DNA from: Rhyzopertha dominica
Taxonomy: Eukaryota; Arthropoda; Insecta; Coleoptera; Bostrichidae
DNA length: 64,000 nt
Reading direction: 5' to 3'
NCBI GenBank assembly: GCA_025024175.1
Contig: QCXZ01000001.1
Location: 43,394,942 to 43,458,941 of the forward strand
Numbering within the stretch: the stretch's first letter is position 1; each line of letters starts with the position of its first letter. Shown piece by piece: positions 1 to 13,368 of the stretch. The position numbers and the translations under genes were made by a program. Below the pieces are notes generated by a model. That model had not been told where the DNA came from, ran no database searches, and saw only the letters and a program-made list of their open reading frames with translations.

Positions 1-1484
1 TTATTGGTTTCTATGTTTTTTTAAATCTTTTTTTTTAGTTTGACAACTGTCAGGCAATTTGTTATAATTTTAGATTTATATAAACCAAAGCTACCTGATT
101 CCTTTAGGCCTATATGGGTTTTTAGAACGTATCATGTTGTCCTTTTCCCAAAATTTTACGCGCTACCCAGTTTAAATTTTTACAGTTTCCTCAACCAGCA
201 TAGGTAGATTTGGTTTCAATATCGCTACGTCTAAACATAAAAAGCTTTCGACTTCGCCATTGCTCTGAGGCTCTGAATGTTTTAATAGCTGCAACATAAA
301 TTCGGGATTTACTGAAAAAAAGAACAAATTATAAAGTTAAACCTTTTTTGAGACCCAAAAGCGTGTAGCCAGAGAATTGAAAAACCTTTCAGAAGACGAA
401 TTCCATAAATTTTTTTGAACAGTAGTAGCATCTTCTAGCTAACTGTTTCTTTGAGCAAGAATAATGTTTTTGTGACAAGCAATTTTTGCTTATAGATATG
501 CAAATGAAGTATTTTTAAGTCCATTCCTTGAATATAATTGTAAACTGATATAGTTACCTAAGCTAACAATACTGTGTTAATGATATAATTTTGAAGAAGC
601 AATATTATAAAAGTTTTAGTACCACAAGAAGTGCTTTAGAAATCTGCTCAGTGTTACAGTAATACGCCAGTTATGAAAAGTCTATATGGATCTAGTCGTT
701 TTAAAAGCAAATTATTATTAATTATCCATAAAAAATATGGAGCATTTTAGTTTGAATATATTGGTGGCATTGTGGAGCTGCCGACACGGTAGAGGTCAGC
801 CCTTGTCCATAACAGCAAGTTACTGCTCAGCTACCATATGCCACCAATCAAATGATCACGATCAAATGATCACGAATTATAGAGAGATGGTTATGGAATT
901 TCAAGCTAAAAACAGTGGTAATACTAAAATTGATAAAATTTGACAGATAACGACCGGATGACAGACGACATGGATAGCTCAGTATATAACTTGTAAATAG
1001 TAAAGTTCTTATAGAAAATGTGCTTCTGCACAGGTATACTGAGTAAATCTTCAACCTAAAGATCAGGTTTAAATTTTATTGTATCATTATTGTATCATAA
1101 CGATAAGGAGCTTCCTGAAGAGCACCTTTGGTACTTGACCATTTGCGGAAATAAAATGCTGTTAAAAATGAGTCATACACATCGTCAGCATAACTCAAGT
1201 GCGACAGAACCACACAAAAGTTTGCGATTGCTATATAATATAAATTGTTTTCAAATTCGTGAAAGCTCTTCGTATTATCTGACCAACATGTTTATCAAAT
1301 TGAAGTTTGCCCTCAAGCATTTCCAACTTTTCACCATGCATAAACAAGTTCAGTCTGGGTGCAAATTGACTGCGAGCATGGATTTTAGTAGGCTTGCCAA
1401 GTAATATTCATTTTGATTTCTGGGGATTTATAGTAAGGGAGTGCGGTTGTGCACTAGCTGTGGATACATTTCTTAAATCATTGG
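1..1484. other. no gene recognised
   Basis: AT-rich DNA with many stops on both strands. Short open frames at 737-943 and 1090-1404 have no motif I recognise and look like chance. Confidence 0.6.
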
Positions 1485-1985
1485 CTTGTTAATCAATATA
1501 CTTGCATGTTGTCAGCATACATATGATAGTGAACTCATTTAATAGAGAGTATATAGACTCCTGAGACAGGCCACGCGTTAGTGCTGATGTATCTGAAAAA
1601 ATATTACCTATTTTAACTATATGGGTTCTATTCAGGCAGTAATTATAGAAAATCTGCGAAGCACCTTGTGGCTAACCAAGATGGTGTAGTATAGTTAACA
1701 TAAGTGTATGATCTAGCGTATAAAACGCTTTCGACACATCTAATAAAATTAGTAGGCAAGATGTATCGTGGTCGTCTACTGAATCTATATCAGGAGATTA
1801 TGTTCATTTGTATGAAGTAATTGATGTTCCATTAATTTCTCTATGATTTTAGTTAGTAGAGGAAGTACGCTTATTGGCCTTAAATCCTTATAGTTTTGTA
1901 GGGAAGGAGTTTCAGTTAACAGTGAAACTATTGAAGTTCTCCAAGTATCCCAGAATACATTATGGCCAAAGCAGAAATTCAATCA
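1485..1985 (-). mobile_element. non-LTR reverse transcriptase fragment (Jockey/CR1-like)
   Basis: Read on the minus strand, 1785-1982 encodes the conserved start of a non-LTR reverse transcriptase (NYKDLRPISVLPLLTKIIEK). Frames further down, to about 1560, continue with LLILLDVSKAFYTLDHTLM, TILHHLG, then NRTHIVKIGN and TRGLSQ. The family normally has SKAFDTLDH, so the first catalytic aspartate is now tyrosine, and the frame is broken around 1665-1785. It is a dead fragment without visible ends. The close match of the TILHHLG segment to the copy at 4440-5355 suggests the same lineage. Confidence 0.8.
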
Positions 1986-1989
1986 ATGT

Positions 1990-3245
1990 GTAATAACAGG
2001 GAGCACTGCAGGTAAGCTGTAGAATATTAATTATAGGGAAATACTTGCCTCACAGTATCAACTTCTATTACCAAAATAAATTCTAAGTCAGCCCATACCA
2101 TCTTCTTAGTCAAATATTTATCTATAACAGTGATGGATCAAGAGAAATATGAAGAACAATAAGGAAGCACTTGTTAATTTGGCGATAATTTAACTATTCG
2201 AATCTTTAAAGAGAAAGAGTATTTGAAATGATAGACTTGGATTTTACAAGTTCCGCTTAACCGACCATCTGATTTCTTTTTGGATCAGCTACATGTACAT
2301 TAAGGAGGTTAACCAGTACTGTATTATCGTCAGTACCCTTTACAGAACAAGAGCCTTTTTGGTATGACTAGAACTGCATTGTCACGCTTACCTATTAATA
2401 CGTCTATACTTGGCATGCGGTTTGCATAAAGTGCGGTCACTATTACCTAACCAAAAGTAAACTACGATAATTGAGCATAACATTGACGTGGAAATCTATT
2501 AGATGCGGTGTTACATGCATCGCTGGTCCTAGACGTTGAATGAAAGCGAGCTGATTACGTCTTTTAAATTACGCTGCAGCCTTACTGAATGTATGGGCGT
2601 AACTACTAATTATTGGTGCGCGAATGAGGGCAACCCGACTTTGGTATATCCAGCGAAAGTGAATCGGGCCTCTTTAGGTCGAAAAATGCAAAACCGTGGC
2701 AAATATCTTCGTGAAGGCATTCCGGCTGTATCTTTTGAATACGTTATGAATGCAACCTTGCTTTGCTCTGATTGTCCTGGTAAGTATGCACAATTTGTTG
2801 TTTTTGCCTTTAAATGTCACGCGGTATTTAAGGCGATTTACAATGTTGCGCGTGATGCTGTTGTCAAAGTTTGTGTAAAGTTGCTTTGCGTGTAAGAAGC
2901 TGCATGTTAAACAACGGATAAATAGAAGATTACGAACGGATTGTTTAACTTGCAGAAATGAGGAATAAAGAAAATATGGATCAATAATTAAACAGCTTGG
3001 GAACTAGATGATTAGTTGATTGCCTTTGCTTCACGGTTTTTATCAGATAGCTGTGACAGTTTTGACGCATACACGTCTTTCGCCGTACCTTGGAAGTCAT
3101 TTCGTAAAAATTGGTAATGAGTCATCTAATGGTGGCTTTATAAAATACGAAGTGGGTTGTGCGATAAGTAAGTATAGAGATCTACATTATTGGTTGCTCA
3201 AAGATTGTTTGAGCCCATTGAAAAGGAGTTCAGTAAAATAAATTC
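1990..3245 (+). other. unassigned open frames 2536-2895 and 3020-3241
   Basis: Two open frames (119 and 73 codons) lie close together in a stretch slightly richer in GC than its surroundings. The first contains a donor-like CCTG/GTAAGT near 2780, so 2536-2781 could be an exon. I recognise no domain or motif in either translation. They could be a host exon, an old transposon reading frame or chance. The rest of the interval holds nothing I can name. Confidence 0.2.
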
Positions 3246-4435
3246 TTGTCATATTAATTTTAGCTCAAAGTTAACCACCACTCTGCCACATATTAAGGAT
3301 AAACCTGTCCACGTCAAACTTTCGGATGTATAAAAAATACAGCCACCTTGATTTCTGTTATCCGGTTATATGAACGAAAAATTTGGCCTAAAACTACTTG
3401 CAAGTTAAATAAAAGGCCTGTAAAAAGAAAGCATATCGAATATATCGAATGTGAAAATATCACATAGTTGAATTATAAAAAATTGGCAGAGGTGGGGGGA
3501 CTTGACTCTCCATGGTTATACATTTTCGTAAGTGACATTAAGCTTTATTCACGAGATTTCTACTTAGATATTCGGTAGGAAATAGTAAGTTGAATAATTA
3601 TGAAAGAGGCAGAAATAAAACCCTGCAGCTGAAAAATAACGTAATTTAATATTGTTTATCTTTCTTGGGATGAAAATATATATGTAGGTACTAGGTTTAT
3701 TGCTATATATGGAACATAACAATTTTTACTTCAATTAATTCCTGTTTTTCATGGATAATTATATTATTTTGCAAGACTGTGAATGTCAATTACGTAAAAG
3801 AAAAAAAGCTGTTCCCATATGCCTATGTTTAATCCAATGGAACCCTAAAATGTTGATTCTGTAGTGTTCTGTTGAAAACAACATAAGTGTTATATATTCA
3901 TATAATTATGTAGCTTCCTTAACTGACTTATTATAGACTATTTACCAAAATTTATAAGATAGCTGCAGTGCAGTGCTGCTAAAACTTGCGAAACAGCGAA
4001 GTTCAGCGGCCACTTAAGAGAAAATGGCAGCTGTTCTTCCACTTAACCGAAAGCAAACAAAAAAACATAAAATGAAAGCTTTATTAGCTGTAAAATTATC
4101 AATATGGATAATATTAACAATTTAAAAAAATGTTATTGAAAAGGCAAATGAAATGTAGCCGAATTTCAGAACAAAATATTGTAAACTAAGACCCACAAAA
4201 AAACAGTAATATTATGGGCTGGATAACAAAAACTTCCTGTATTCGCGCTTACAAGAATATAAATTTTTAGATTTTAGATCTGTAGGGACAGAATTATATA
4301 TATTGGACACGCAATAAGAAACGGATCGACGAAAAAAGCTGAGCTTATGAGTTGGAATCAACAGAATATCTTTTCTGCGTATATTGATACTGTGTACATC
4401 TGTCCTAAACGTAATTTTAACATTAAAATAGGCGG
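3246..4435. other. no gene recognised
   Basis: AT-rich spacer without a supported frame, repeat end or RNA on either strand. Confidence 0.5.
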
Positions 4436-4439
4436 GAGA

Positions 4440-5355
4440 TTAATATAAAACCACTTTACGAAATAAACAGGCAGAATGTAGTTTTCTACGTGATCTCATA
4501 TCCAACCAAGGTTCCAACTTGAGTTTGTGATTAACATGGTGTACCCTCGTTAACCCAAAAATTAAACGTAAACAAGAATTTTGTACGACTTGAATCCTCC
4601 TGCAATCGGCATAATCCAAGCAAGGTCCATAGACACTATCAGCAAAGTTAAACAAAGAAAGGACCATAACATCACACAGATATACTTTTTGTTGTAAATT
4701 TAGTAGGTGACGGATATTATAAATAATTCTAATATTACAAAATGCCTTACTAATAACAGAATTTACATGCGTACTAAAACGCAATCTATTATCGATCCAT
4801 AAACCCAAACTTTTAGCACATCTGACAATTTCCAAATTCTGACCGTCTACCTTAACATGTAGGTAAGTTCGTAACTAATTCAGTGTACCAGGGGGAGGTA
4901 GGAGACATACAGAATACGATTACTTTAGACTTAGACGGATTGAAGGACAAAGAATGGTCCATAGAAGTGCGATATAAGTTCCTTAGATCCGCCTCAAGTT
5001 TTTGCTTGGTATCCAAAATAGTATTTTTCTCGGAATAATAAATAACTTGAGTGTCATTAGCATAAGTATGGCATTCACCATGTCGAATGACACCAGCAAG
5101 AACAGACGTGCATAAAGTAAAAAGTATAGGACCCAGAATAGAACCCTGTGGGACACCACAAGTTACACCAAATGGTTCCGATAGAACGTCACCAATTTTA
5201 ACAATCTGAACCCTATCCGACAGATAACTTTTAAATAAATTCAATGCATCGGTCCCTATGCCTAGATGATGCAAGATAGCCGTAAGTAGGCAATGGTTAA
5301 GGGTATCAAAAGCTCTAGAATAATCTAAAGGTACCAAAAAAACAAACTTTTCCAA
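4440..5355 (-). mobile_element. non-LTR reverse transcriptase, two broken frames (Jockey/CR1-like)
   Basis: The minus strand carries reverse transcriptase from the SRAFDTLNH motif (5355 end) through GVPQGSILGPILF to the catalytic loop, then in a second frame (4440-4835) the C-terminal thumb-like part (SLGLWIDNRL, SRRKLHSACLF). The catalytic loop reads TYANDTQ where the family has YADDTQ, so one metal-binding aspartate is lost. The two frames are separated by about 16 bases, implying a frameshift or small deletion near 4836-4852. No endonuclease domain, 3' tail or target duplication is visible: a truncated, inactive copy. Confidence 0.88.
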
Positions 5356-5498
5356 CGTCTAGGGCTGATATTGTCGACTATGTTACCCTAATAAACCTAA
5401 GTCTAATGAGGATAACAAATTCAGTTAAAATGACACAATCATTTGCATGAAACTGCATTTCTTCTTAAAAAAACACATTGTCAAGCTAACCCACTTAC

Positions 5499-5738
5499 AT
5501 AGTAATCGACAGCGGGGGCCGCAGCTTTGACGTAGGCAGGGGCTGCGATCGGCGCTTTATAGTAGGCGGGGGCGGAGTATGCGGGTGCAGCGTAAGAGGG
5601 CGCAGCATAAGCGGGAGCAGCGTAAGCGGGAGCAGCGTACGCTGGGGCGGCGTAACTTATTGTAGATTGTGCTGCAGGTACTGCTGGTAGCAATCCCGCT
5701 TGTGTCGCTGCCACTACTAGTCCGCAGACTAACAGTAC
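5499..5738 (-). CDS. cuticular protein, N-terminal exon with signal peptide and AAPAY repeats
   Basis: The exon encodes 80 residues: VLLVCGLVVAATQAG, a typical signal-peptide core ending in small residues, then LLPAVPAAQ and five to six copies of AAPAY/AAPSY/SAPAY, ending in APAVDYY. It starts just after a strong acceptor (TTTTCTTTTCAG) and ends at a strong donor (TAT/GTAAGT, cut after 5499), both phase 0. The open frame runs through the donor to a stop at 5481, but VDYY followed by a donor is where related insect genes splice into the RR chitin-binding exon. That exon would lie at lower coordinates and is not visible here, so it may be before the window. A first exon carrying the start codon should lie above 5738. 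Alternatively ATGATG just upstream (5752-5757) is the start. The product would be secreted into the cuticle. Confidence 0.8.
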
Positions 5739-5934
5739 CTGAAAAGAAAACATCATAGAAAGTCTAGAAATGTACTTATATTGTTCATGTTGCAAAAGAA
5801 GTATGCTAATTAAGTTGAAATTCATATAAATGATTATTAAATAACACATTTTAAATAAAAATAACAATAATAATAAAAGTAATACAAATATTATTAATAA
5901 TAAAAGCTGGGAAACTCAGCCTGCCTAACACAAA

Positions 5935-7515
5935 AATTGAAACGGATAATATAAACATCAAAAGTGGAATCTTCCAAGAAGACACGTGGAGCTCCAAGTG
6001 TTTCATCCTAGCACTCAACCCAATAAGTACCTACTCAGTTGAAGGCGACGAAAGTATCACAAAAGAATATACCATATCATATCTATCCTACTTTGATGAT
6101 ATGAAACCGTATGCAGTAGATGAATTAAAATTATCTTCACTACTAGAGAATGAAATCTAGTATAGACAAATGTGCATCAATCATAGGGTAGAAAAGTAAA
6201 ATATCAAAGACAAAAATGTAAACCTAACAATAAATAACATAACATATAAATATAAATATCTAGGAGTAATGGAAACACACACAACACGAAAGAAATGAAA
6301 GTAAACCTAGAGACTAGAGAGTAAGTATAAAAGTAGATTAACAAAAATCATGCGCACACAAATAAATGCCAAGAACAAAATTAGCATATAAACACTTGGG
6401 CGACACCAATCTTAACATATTTATTTGGAGTCATACAGTCGTATTTTGTATAAATGATTTATGCATCGAGGGCGCTTATTAAAACAATTTGCCGCCTCTC
6501 AGGAAAGTGAACACAATGACGTATACTTGTCATCTATCGATTTTTTAATTATTTGATATATTTTAGTATGAGAGAAAGCGTGAGTGTAGTGTAGTGTAGT
6601 GTAGTGTTTTGGAATAATCAATTTAAGGTTGTAGAAAGGTGACATCTCAGAGCTGTGGGATGACACTGATCTGCAACCTTCAGTAGTATCGCCGTGTATA
6701 TTGTAGCTTGGCAGCAGTTACAAAAAGGTGGCACAAAGAATTCAGAAATCAACGCCGCACGCGTTGCATGAATCATTTATAGAAGCCTTGTAGAAGTACT
6801 TGACAGATTAACAAGAAGAACACTCAACAGAACATCTTATATTCAAATTCAGCCATTGAAAGATTATATCTACCTAGAAATCAAGCAGGACGTGACCTGA
6901 TCAATATAGAAGCAACACACAACATACAGATTCAGAATCTACAACCATATTTCATTAGCAAGGCCCCACAATCACAACTACATGCAGCAATCAAACAAGC
7001 GGACATGAAATACACCCCACAAATGCACAAACAAGAAAACACTGATAACAAAATTCACACAGACATGGGAGTGTAAACAACTACAGAGCAGGTTCAAGAA
7101 TTATCTCGAAAAAGAACACTAACTATTTACGAAATGAATGGAACTAGGACAACTATATAGGTATAGAAACAGAAGGTTTCATTTGCGCCATACGGGACCA
7201 AGAAATACCCACAAGAAATTACCAAAGGTATATATCAAACACCCACATTGAAAATGACAGCTGTAGAATCTGTTAAACAACATGACAAGCAATACAACAT
7301 ATAACATCAGGATGTCACATGTTAGCAAATACAGAGTATCTAAACAGACACAATCTCACTGCAAAAATTCTCCACAAATACCTAACATAAAAACATATCA
7401 TAAAAAGATAGAGGATCCGTATTGCAAATTTACACCCGGAAGAGTAATCAAAAGCCATCAATACAGTGTATATTGGGACAGAACAATTATAACAGATGGA
7501 GTTTAAAATTTTAGG
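5935..7515 (+). mobile_element. R4/Dong-like (R2-type) retrotransposon, 3' half, decayed copy 1
   Basis: Plus-strand frames give SGIFQEDTWSSKCF (family GIFQGDSLSP), ALNPISTYS, then SYLSYFDDMKPYA, the catalytic loop with both aspartates kept. After the inserted MITE at 6449-6783 the thumb-like region resumes (LDRLTRRTL). Later frames show CRICKQHD-like, ITSGCH-like and VYWDRTIITDGV, which are typical of the C-terminal zinc-finger/endonuclease part of R2/R4-type elements. Many stops and frameshifts show it is inactive. The N-terminal part is missing. Confidence 0.75.
6449..6783. mobile_element. MITE, TATAAATGAT family, copy 1
   Basis: The insert interrupts the R4-like element. It starts TATAAATGATTTATGCATC and ends with the inverse of TATAAATGATTCATGCA. 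The inner sequence next to the right end (AACGCCGCACGCGTTGCAT) recurs inverted in the copy at 27433-28000, which defines a family. It contains a short GTAGT tandem run (about 6586-6606). No coding capacity. I cannot fix the target duplication. Confidence 0.7.
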
Positions 7516-7759
7516 TACAAAAAATTCACAGCCTTAAACGAAAGATTAGCAGTAGCTGTAAACGACAGTCTACAACGGGGCAAGACATACATAATACACA
7601 AAAATGTCATCACCACAAAAAAACTATCGCCTTATATATCTGTCTCCCACAAAGAAATCTCTGGTCTCCCACCGCAAAATAAAATCCTTACATCACACAT
7701 TAAAAAAAGATAGACACACACCTCGACACAAAAAATATTTTTACAGAACAGAAAGAGTG
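7516..7759 (+). other. decayed transition between two R4-like copies
   Basis: The sequence composition resembles the flanking retrotransposon copies (A-rich, CA-rich) but I could not align motifs. It may be the end of copy 1 or the start of copy 2. Confidence 0.3.
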
Positions 7760-8560
7760 TAGAAGAAAGTACAATCTGAAAGCTGTTGATTAATCCCGTG
7801 CAGTTGGCTTGAAGAGACTCAAAATTTATAGGATAATATCAGTTCTAATGCAATTTCTAACCCACATTTGCAAACCTGGCGAAAACTATACGAGTACATC
7901 TTAACACCGACAAAGCACAAACGAACATCAGTACTGATAAATTTCAAATCCAAAATACTTAATAACTCACCACTGGAAGTTCCAAATTTGCATACAATAA
8001 ATCATTTAGTGTATATGGACCATATCAAACTGCACGGTACAACAACACAAATTTAACAACTAACAAAAGTAACAGAAGATATAAGCCAATATATTAGCAT
8101 GCAGTTTGGTATACACAAATTCAAAACATTAGCAATAGAGAGAGGAAAGTGTGTTTGGTCAGGAAATAGAAAAAAGCGACAATAAGTAATAGAAGCAATG
8201 CAAATAGGAGATATCGGATACTCGGATTTCCAAAAATCTTAAAACTGGATCATATGATATCAAAACCATCAATACTACAACAATACAGATACCGATTGAC
8301 TACGCACACACACTCTAAGAACGTCACCCAGACTATCAACAGTTTTGCAGTTCCGATTTTAACTTATTCCTTTGGCATAATAAAATGAACAAAAAACGAT
8401 ACGGAAGACAATAAACAGAATAAATAGAGCTACGCTTACAAAGTACAGAATGCAACATCCAAAGGGATCGAGGAAGAAGGGGACTAATAGACATTACAGA
8501 ATTACACGAAAAACAAATTAAAAACTTAAAAGAGTACTTCTACTACAAATGCAATATCCC
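7760..8560 (+). mobile_element. R4/Dong-like retrotransposon, decayed copy 2
   Basis: Frames encode INHLVYMDHIKLHG (family LYMDDIKLYA; the second catalytic aspartate is now histidine), then about 430 bases later the thumb-like region with INRATLTKYRMQHPKG and GLIDITELHEKQIKNLKEY. Spacing and order match copy 1 at 5935, but the two differ in sequence, so they are separate old insertions. Interrupted by stops and frameshifts. Confidence 0.72.
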
Positions 8561-8564
8561 ACTA

Positions 8565-9215
8565 CATATTGCAAAGTGAACCAGATACAATCGCTCTATG
8601 ACGCCATCTGTTTTCCCGATTGGTTCAAGACTTCTTTTTTAACCTATGCTAAACTCATAAACAGAAAGGTTCGGCTAGGAGGTAAGCTCTCTTCCCATTT
8701 TATAAAAGAAGTGCGTCAATTAAGCAAAGAAAATATCTATGATATTGTTTTAGTATGTCTTCCCCCAAATGACACTCACTTGGGCCAACCACTGGATGCA
8801 AATTTCTTTGGGCCAATGAAAAATTATTTGAAAAGAATATTGTATAAATGGAAGAATAGCAATCTACAACTTCTTAGATTGAAAAAAGTGTGTTCCTCGA
8901 TTGTTAAAAATACTCTTTTATGAATTAGCTATTATGACATGCAAAAACGCACGTAGTATGGATTTTGTGCATGTGGAATTTTTCTGCTGTGCAAAGAGAA
9001 GCTTCTAGACAAAAGCCCTTAAAAGGCAGATGAACGACAAGGGAGGATTGGAGAAATTTAAAAGGATAACGAAACCCACACGAATGCGATTCTTTAATTT
9101 AAAAAAAACTGAGAAAATCGATGACGAATGTAATCCTACTACCAGTGAGATCCTAAGTGACTGTGATAAAAGTGACGAAATCGGTTACCATGAAGAAGTA
9201 AGTAATAAGTAGATA
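8565..9215 (+). mobile_element. pogo/Tigger-like transposase, C-terminal fragment
   Basis: The frame at 8549-8923 encodes the second half of a DDE transposase of the pogo group: FPDWFKTSFLTYAK, LGGKLSSHF, then VCLPPNDTHLGQPLD and FFGPMKNYL. Family members have GDNLSSH, so the second catalytic aspartate is glycine here, while the third (QPLD) is kept. The acidic, lysine-rich frame at 9030-9212 resembles the tail that follows the DDE domain. N-terminal HTH domains and inverted repeats are missing. Inactive. Confidence 0.82.
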
Positions 9216-9655
9216 ATCTATTTTTGATACAATATTAAACAAGAATCCGATAATGGTGATCAAAATATACAAATTATTCATAGGTAGGTGTATAATATCA
9301 TACTATTTTTCTCGAAAATTTGTTAAATGACTCCATACTTTTCCGTTGGAGGCATCTATAATATGAAGTTACTATCTTTAATTTTAACAGGTTGAGGGTC
9401 ATTGGCCTAACTTTTAAGTTTATTTGGTTTAAAAGCCGATGTGTCTTATTTGGTTTACTTATAGCTTTTCTAAACTTTGTTTTCATTGCATATTTTTAGC
9501 ATGAACTAAACTGTGTTTTATTTAGTCAAATTCATTCATATTGCATAGCTTTATTTAATAGGCAGAACGCCCACGCCACCTTCAATGATTATTGTATGGT
9601 CAAAGTAAGCTTATTTTACGGTTATTGATTGATAAATCCAAGGATTTTATTAGTG
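9216..9655. other. no gene recognised
   Basis: AT-rich spacer. The minus-strand frame at 9298-9486 has no recognisable motif. Confidence 0.5.
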
Positions 9656-9659
9656 CAAG

Positions 9660-10010
9660 CAACTACATTATCGGTGCATCCAAAATAATACCAAGATCTT
9701 TGAGATGAATAACTTGTTGAAGAAATGCACCATTAAAATTATAATAAAGGTAACGATTTGATCTGTATGTGTTTGTATCTGTATACCTTGCATCCAGATC
9801 GCTCTGCAACAACAAATTATTATCAAGACATTTAACAACTCTAGACAGCTTAGTAACAACTGCAAAAACTAAGAAATTGCATTGTACTAAAGTCGATAAT
9901 ATATAACAATACTGGCCCTAAATGACACCCTTTCGGAACATCAGTAGATGACTGCACATGACACCCGTGAAACAACTCTGTTAAGCCAGATTATCTGTTA
10001 CTGCCGAACA
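9660..10010 (-). mobile_element. non-LTR reverse transcriptase fragment
   Basis: Shifting between minus-strand frames gives GCHLGPVLLYI (family GSHLGPLLF), a leucine-rich SDLDA stretch and then HLKDLGIILDA, the family's HLRDLGVIFD. These are the palm and thumb segments in the right order. The catalytic YADD region is not readable. Short and badly decayed. Confidence 0.6.
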
Positions 10011-13000
10011 GGTTTCTCAAATTGATGTATAAATTCACAGAAACGACAATATTTTGCAATAATGTAGGTCTTACACAAACACGTAATAAATAAAATATCA
10101 ATGCCTTGCATCCAAATGACACGTACGTACTATTTTAGAGAATGTTAATGACGGAAAAGCTGCCCCATTGCATTGGTGTAGTTAGTTTACCCGAAAACAA
10201 GATTGTGTAAAGCAGTAATTAGTTGTAGCACTATCAATTGTATTTTTTCCAACAAAAGGGTGTCGAACGATTTAATATTCTATAAGTAACAAAAACATGT
10301 AGGTTGCTTAGCGAACTTTTTTTTTCCGCAGGCGGCTTTATTAAGCCGAATATGGCAGTATTTGTACAAATAACTAATAATGAAATAATCACGTATCCTA
10401 TTATTTTTATAACTCTTACCCAGATTTTTGTTTTTGTTTCCCATAACTATAAGGTAATACTATATGTGTTATATGTGTAAAATAAAATAGGTTGCGACAT
10501 GAATGTGGATACATTAAATAACCCCTTACCCCAATAATTTAGAAAATCTAAATACGTAGTTCGACGGCTAAGCTGCCATTTTCAGTAGAAGTATGGCTTC
10601 TTCAAATCTTTGGCTGAACTTAAGCGGAGGATGTTCTTCTCAGTGAAAGTGACCAAAGTAAGTATTTCAATAACTAGACTGGATTAAGAAGATGTTTATA
10701 ATAAAGAATATACGGTAAACTATCCAAAAAATATTTTAAAATTACGCAAATACAGATTTTTTTCAGTAACAAGCGAAAAAATTGTTATGTCTCAAAATAT
10801 GTTCACTTTTAGAGCATATTGTGTTTTAAAATCAAGCGACAAATACAAAAATAAATTAATATAAAAAGTGTACCATATAAAATTAGTGACAACTTCCTAA
10901 CTTGTGTAATTAGGTATTTTATATCTGCTGAAAATAAACAGTACTATTACAACAAAAAGTTATTCAAAATTAATAATATCTGTAATAGACAGAGCACATT
11001 CTAAAATGTATCTGTTCAAAATTGCAGACATGTGATGATCCTGCATAAGCATAGTTTACGTTTTTTGTTCAATTAGTACTATATTTCTATTATTTACCGT
11101 ACCTATTCACAATAATGTTGCTTTAGTGCCCAAACAATAATATAACTGGTAAAAACACATATTTAAGGTTCTTTATCATCAAGTTTTGTTACAAATCAAT
11201 TTTAGACAGACTTTGAAAATTTTTGTCCGAGTTGTTCTTATTTTGATATGGTTTTTTTTTCACAATGAGTGCAAACTAGATCCGTAAACGTTACCACTAT
11301 GGCTACAAGTATTTGTCACGCATACACTTTAAAACGTATAATTTTTCTGCAGGTAGGCCATTCTAATTTACTCAAACTAAAGATAACAGCAAGCTTGAAC
11401 TACCTCTTTCCTTTTCTGATGAAAAATCAAAGTAATTCAGGCTAGCTGTTTTGCACAATTTAGTATATGTATATGCCGGCAGTACTGATTGTTTTATGGA
11501 ATGAAAAATGAACAAATTTATGACTGACTTTATTTTACCTAACTATTTCAATCAGGAAATAATTAAGTATACTAACCGATATGTCACGCGATGAAAATAG
11601 ATGAGCCTTGCAATTGAATATAGGAAAAAACCTTGAACGTATTATAGCTTACATGTTGCTGAAAACTACGAATAAAGTAACGTTACAAACACTATTACCT
11701 ACCATTATCTATTTCTATGCAGAAATTAAATACAGAATGAGTGATAAATTCAAGAGTATAAAAAATAAAAAAGAGATATATACAACATCTACGGCGTTTT
11801 ATTATTGGATAAACCTATTCAATGTTGCTTCTAATGTGAATTGAGAACAACGGCTCTATTAAGCTGTTGACCAGTCATAGAATGAAAATCGTGAACAGCT
11901 TTTTGATTCCATTTGGATACGAAACCTAAACGGGCGTGACAGTATATTATGTGTGTGTGCAAACCTACCTTACTGCACATTATGCAAGCACTATTGTACT
12001 ACTTTAAACTATGAGGTATTGAACTCTACTGGCCCTGTTCATGGTACAGACGATCTTTTATATCCTTTTAACTGCCTCCCTACAATACAAAACGTTCACT
12101 GTAATTAAACGAAAAAATAGCATGGGAGTAGGTCCGTCGCGGAGGAATCGAGATGAANGTGGAATGGACGTGGTGGTCACGGTATGGGAATACGTTAAAA
12201 AAGGCGATACAAACGCCGGTATACGNACANTTCGGCTATGTGACCGTTATCTGCACGAATAAGGCAATTCTGCGACAAAAATGAATATCACTCCGTTTTT
12301 GGTTATGCAATAGTTGCAGAACAATTGCTACAGTTTATGAATGAAGTTGTTACATGGAGACAAGCCATTCCGATCTATTTACACAGTTGACATTTTTTTA
12401 ACATTATATGTAGTAGAGAGTCGTTATATTTATACTAAATCGCTTAAAATGTGAGTTTCGCCGCTTTTAATTTTTCTCTTTTTTTTAAGTAGTTTTCATT
12501 TATTTTGTATACAACAAAATATAATAATGTAAAGTTAAGGTTTTACAATGAGAATATTTAGTATGGATCATATTTGAGGTCTCAGGTAGGTACAGAAAAG
12601 GAAGTTATCAAAAAGGAAAGGAGTAATTTCTCAGTTGCATATTTTAAGTAATATGTGTTAATGTAAGCTACTTTCGTTTATTTATTCTACTTTCAAGCGC
12701 CTTCTCCCTTTTCGCTTTTAGCTTGTTGTTAAAATACCAAGCTGCTTAGGTCGAAACTATTTACTTAAACTTCTTTTTACTATTCTTAAAACGCTTAGTA
12801 GTCACCTTTATGAGAAGGTTTCCGTTTCCTAGCTTAATTTGGCCCAACATTTTACTATATTAATTTACGCAGTAATGTGAGATGCAAAATGCTGTATACT
12901 AGCACGAGCTTGTCTATAACATCTTGTTTTGTAATTAGTAGGATAACATTTCCTGAAATGGAACTCAATTTCGAATTGATATTATTAATGTTCGTTTCTA

Positions 13001-13117
13001 GGTCTTATAAATCGATATCGAGATTCTAATTATTATAGCATTTCTGTTAAAAACAATTATTTATATTGAAGGAATAGTAAAATATTTTTGTATTTCTTAT
13101 ATGGTATAGCGTTGGCT
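10011..13117. other. no gene recognised (3.1 kb)
   Basis: AT-rich DNA. Open frames at 11608-11844 and 12041-12262 show no domain, and the second contains ambiguous bases. No repeat ends found. Confidence 0.5.
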
Positions 13118-13368
13118 TATACAGGATGATTCAGATTTTACTAGAATAACTTCAGGTATCGATAGAAGTAACCGAAATAATGATAGTTTATATTATAAAC
13201 CATACTACAAAAACGCTTCCGTTTGGAGTAAAATGGCGCCAAAGTTTGAAATATTTTTCGGTTTTTATTTTATTACTCGTAAGCCAGGGGATGTAAGTAC
13301 GCAAGTGTTTGGTTATATGCTAAGGGCAACGTAACTGACATGTGATAAAAAATTTAGATGAATTGCTA

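Noticed and set aside
5739..5867. Upstream extension of the cuticular frame as coding sequence
   Set aside because: The translation there lacks cuticular character and a strong splice acceptor ends at 5739; most likely intron.
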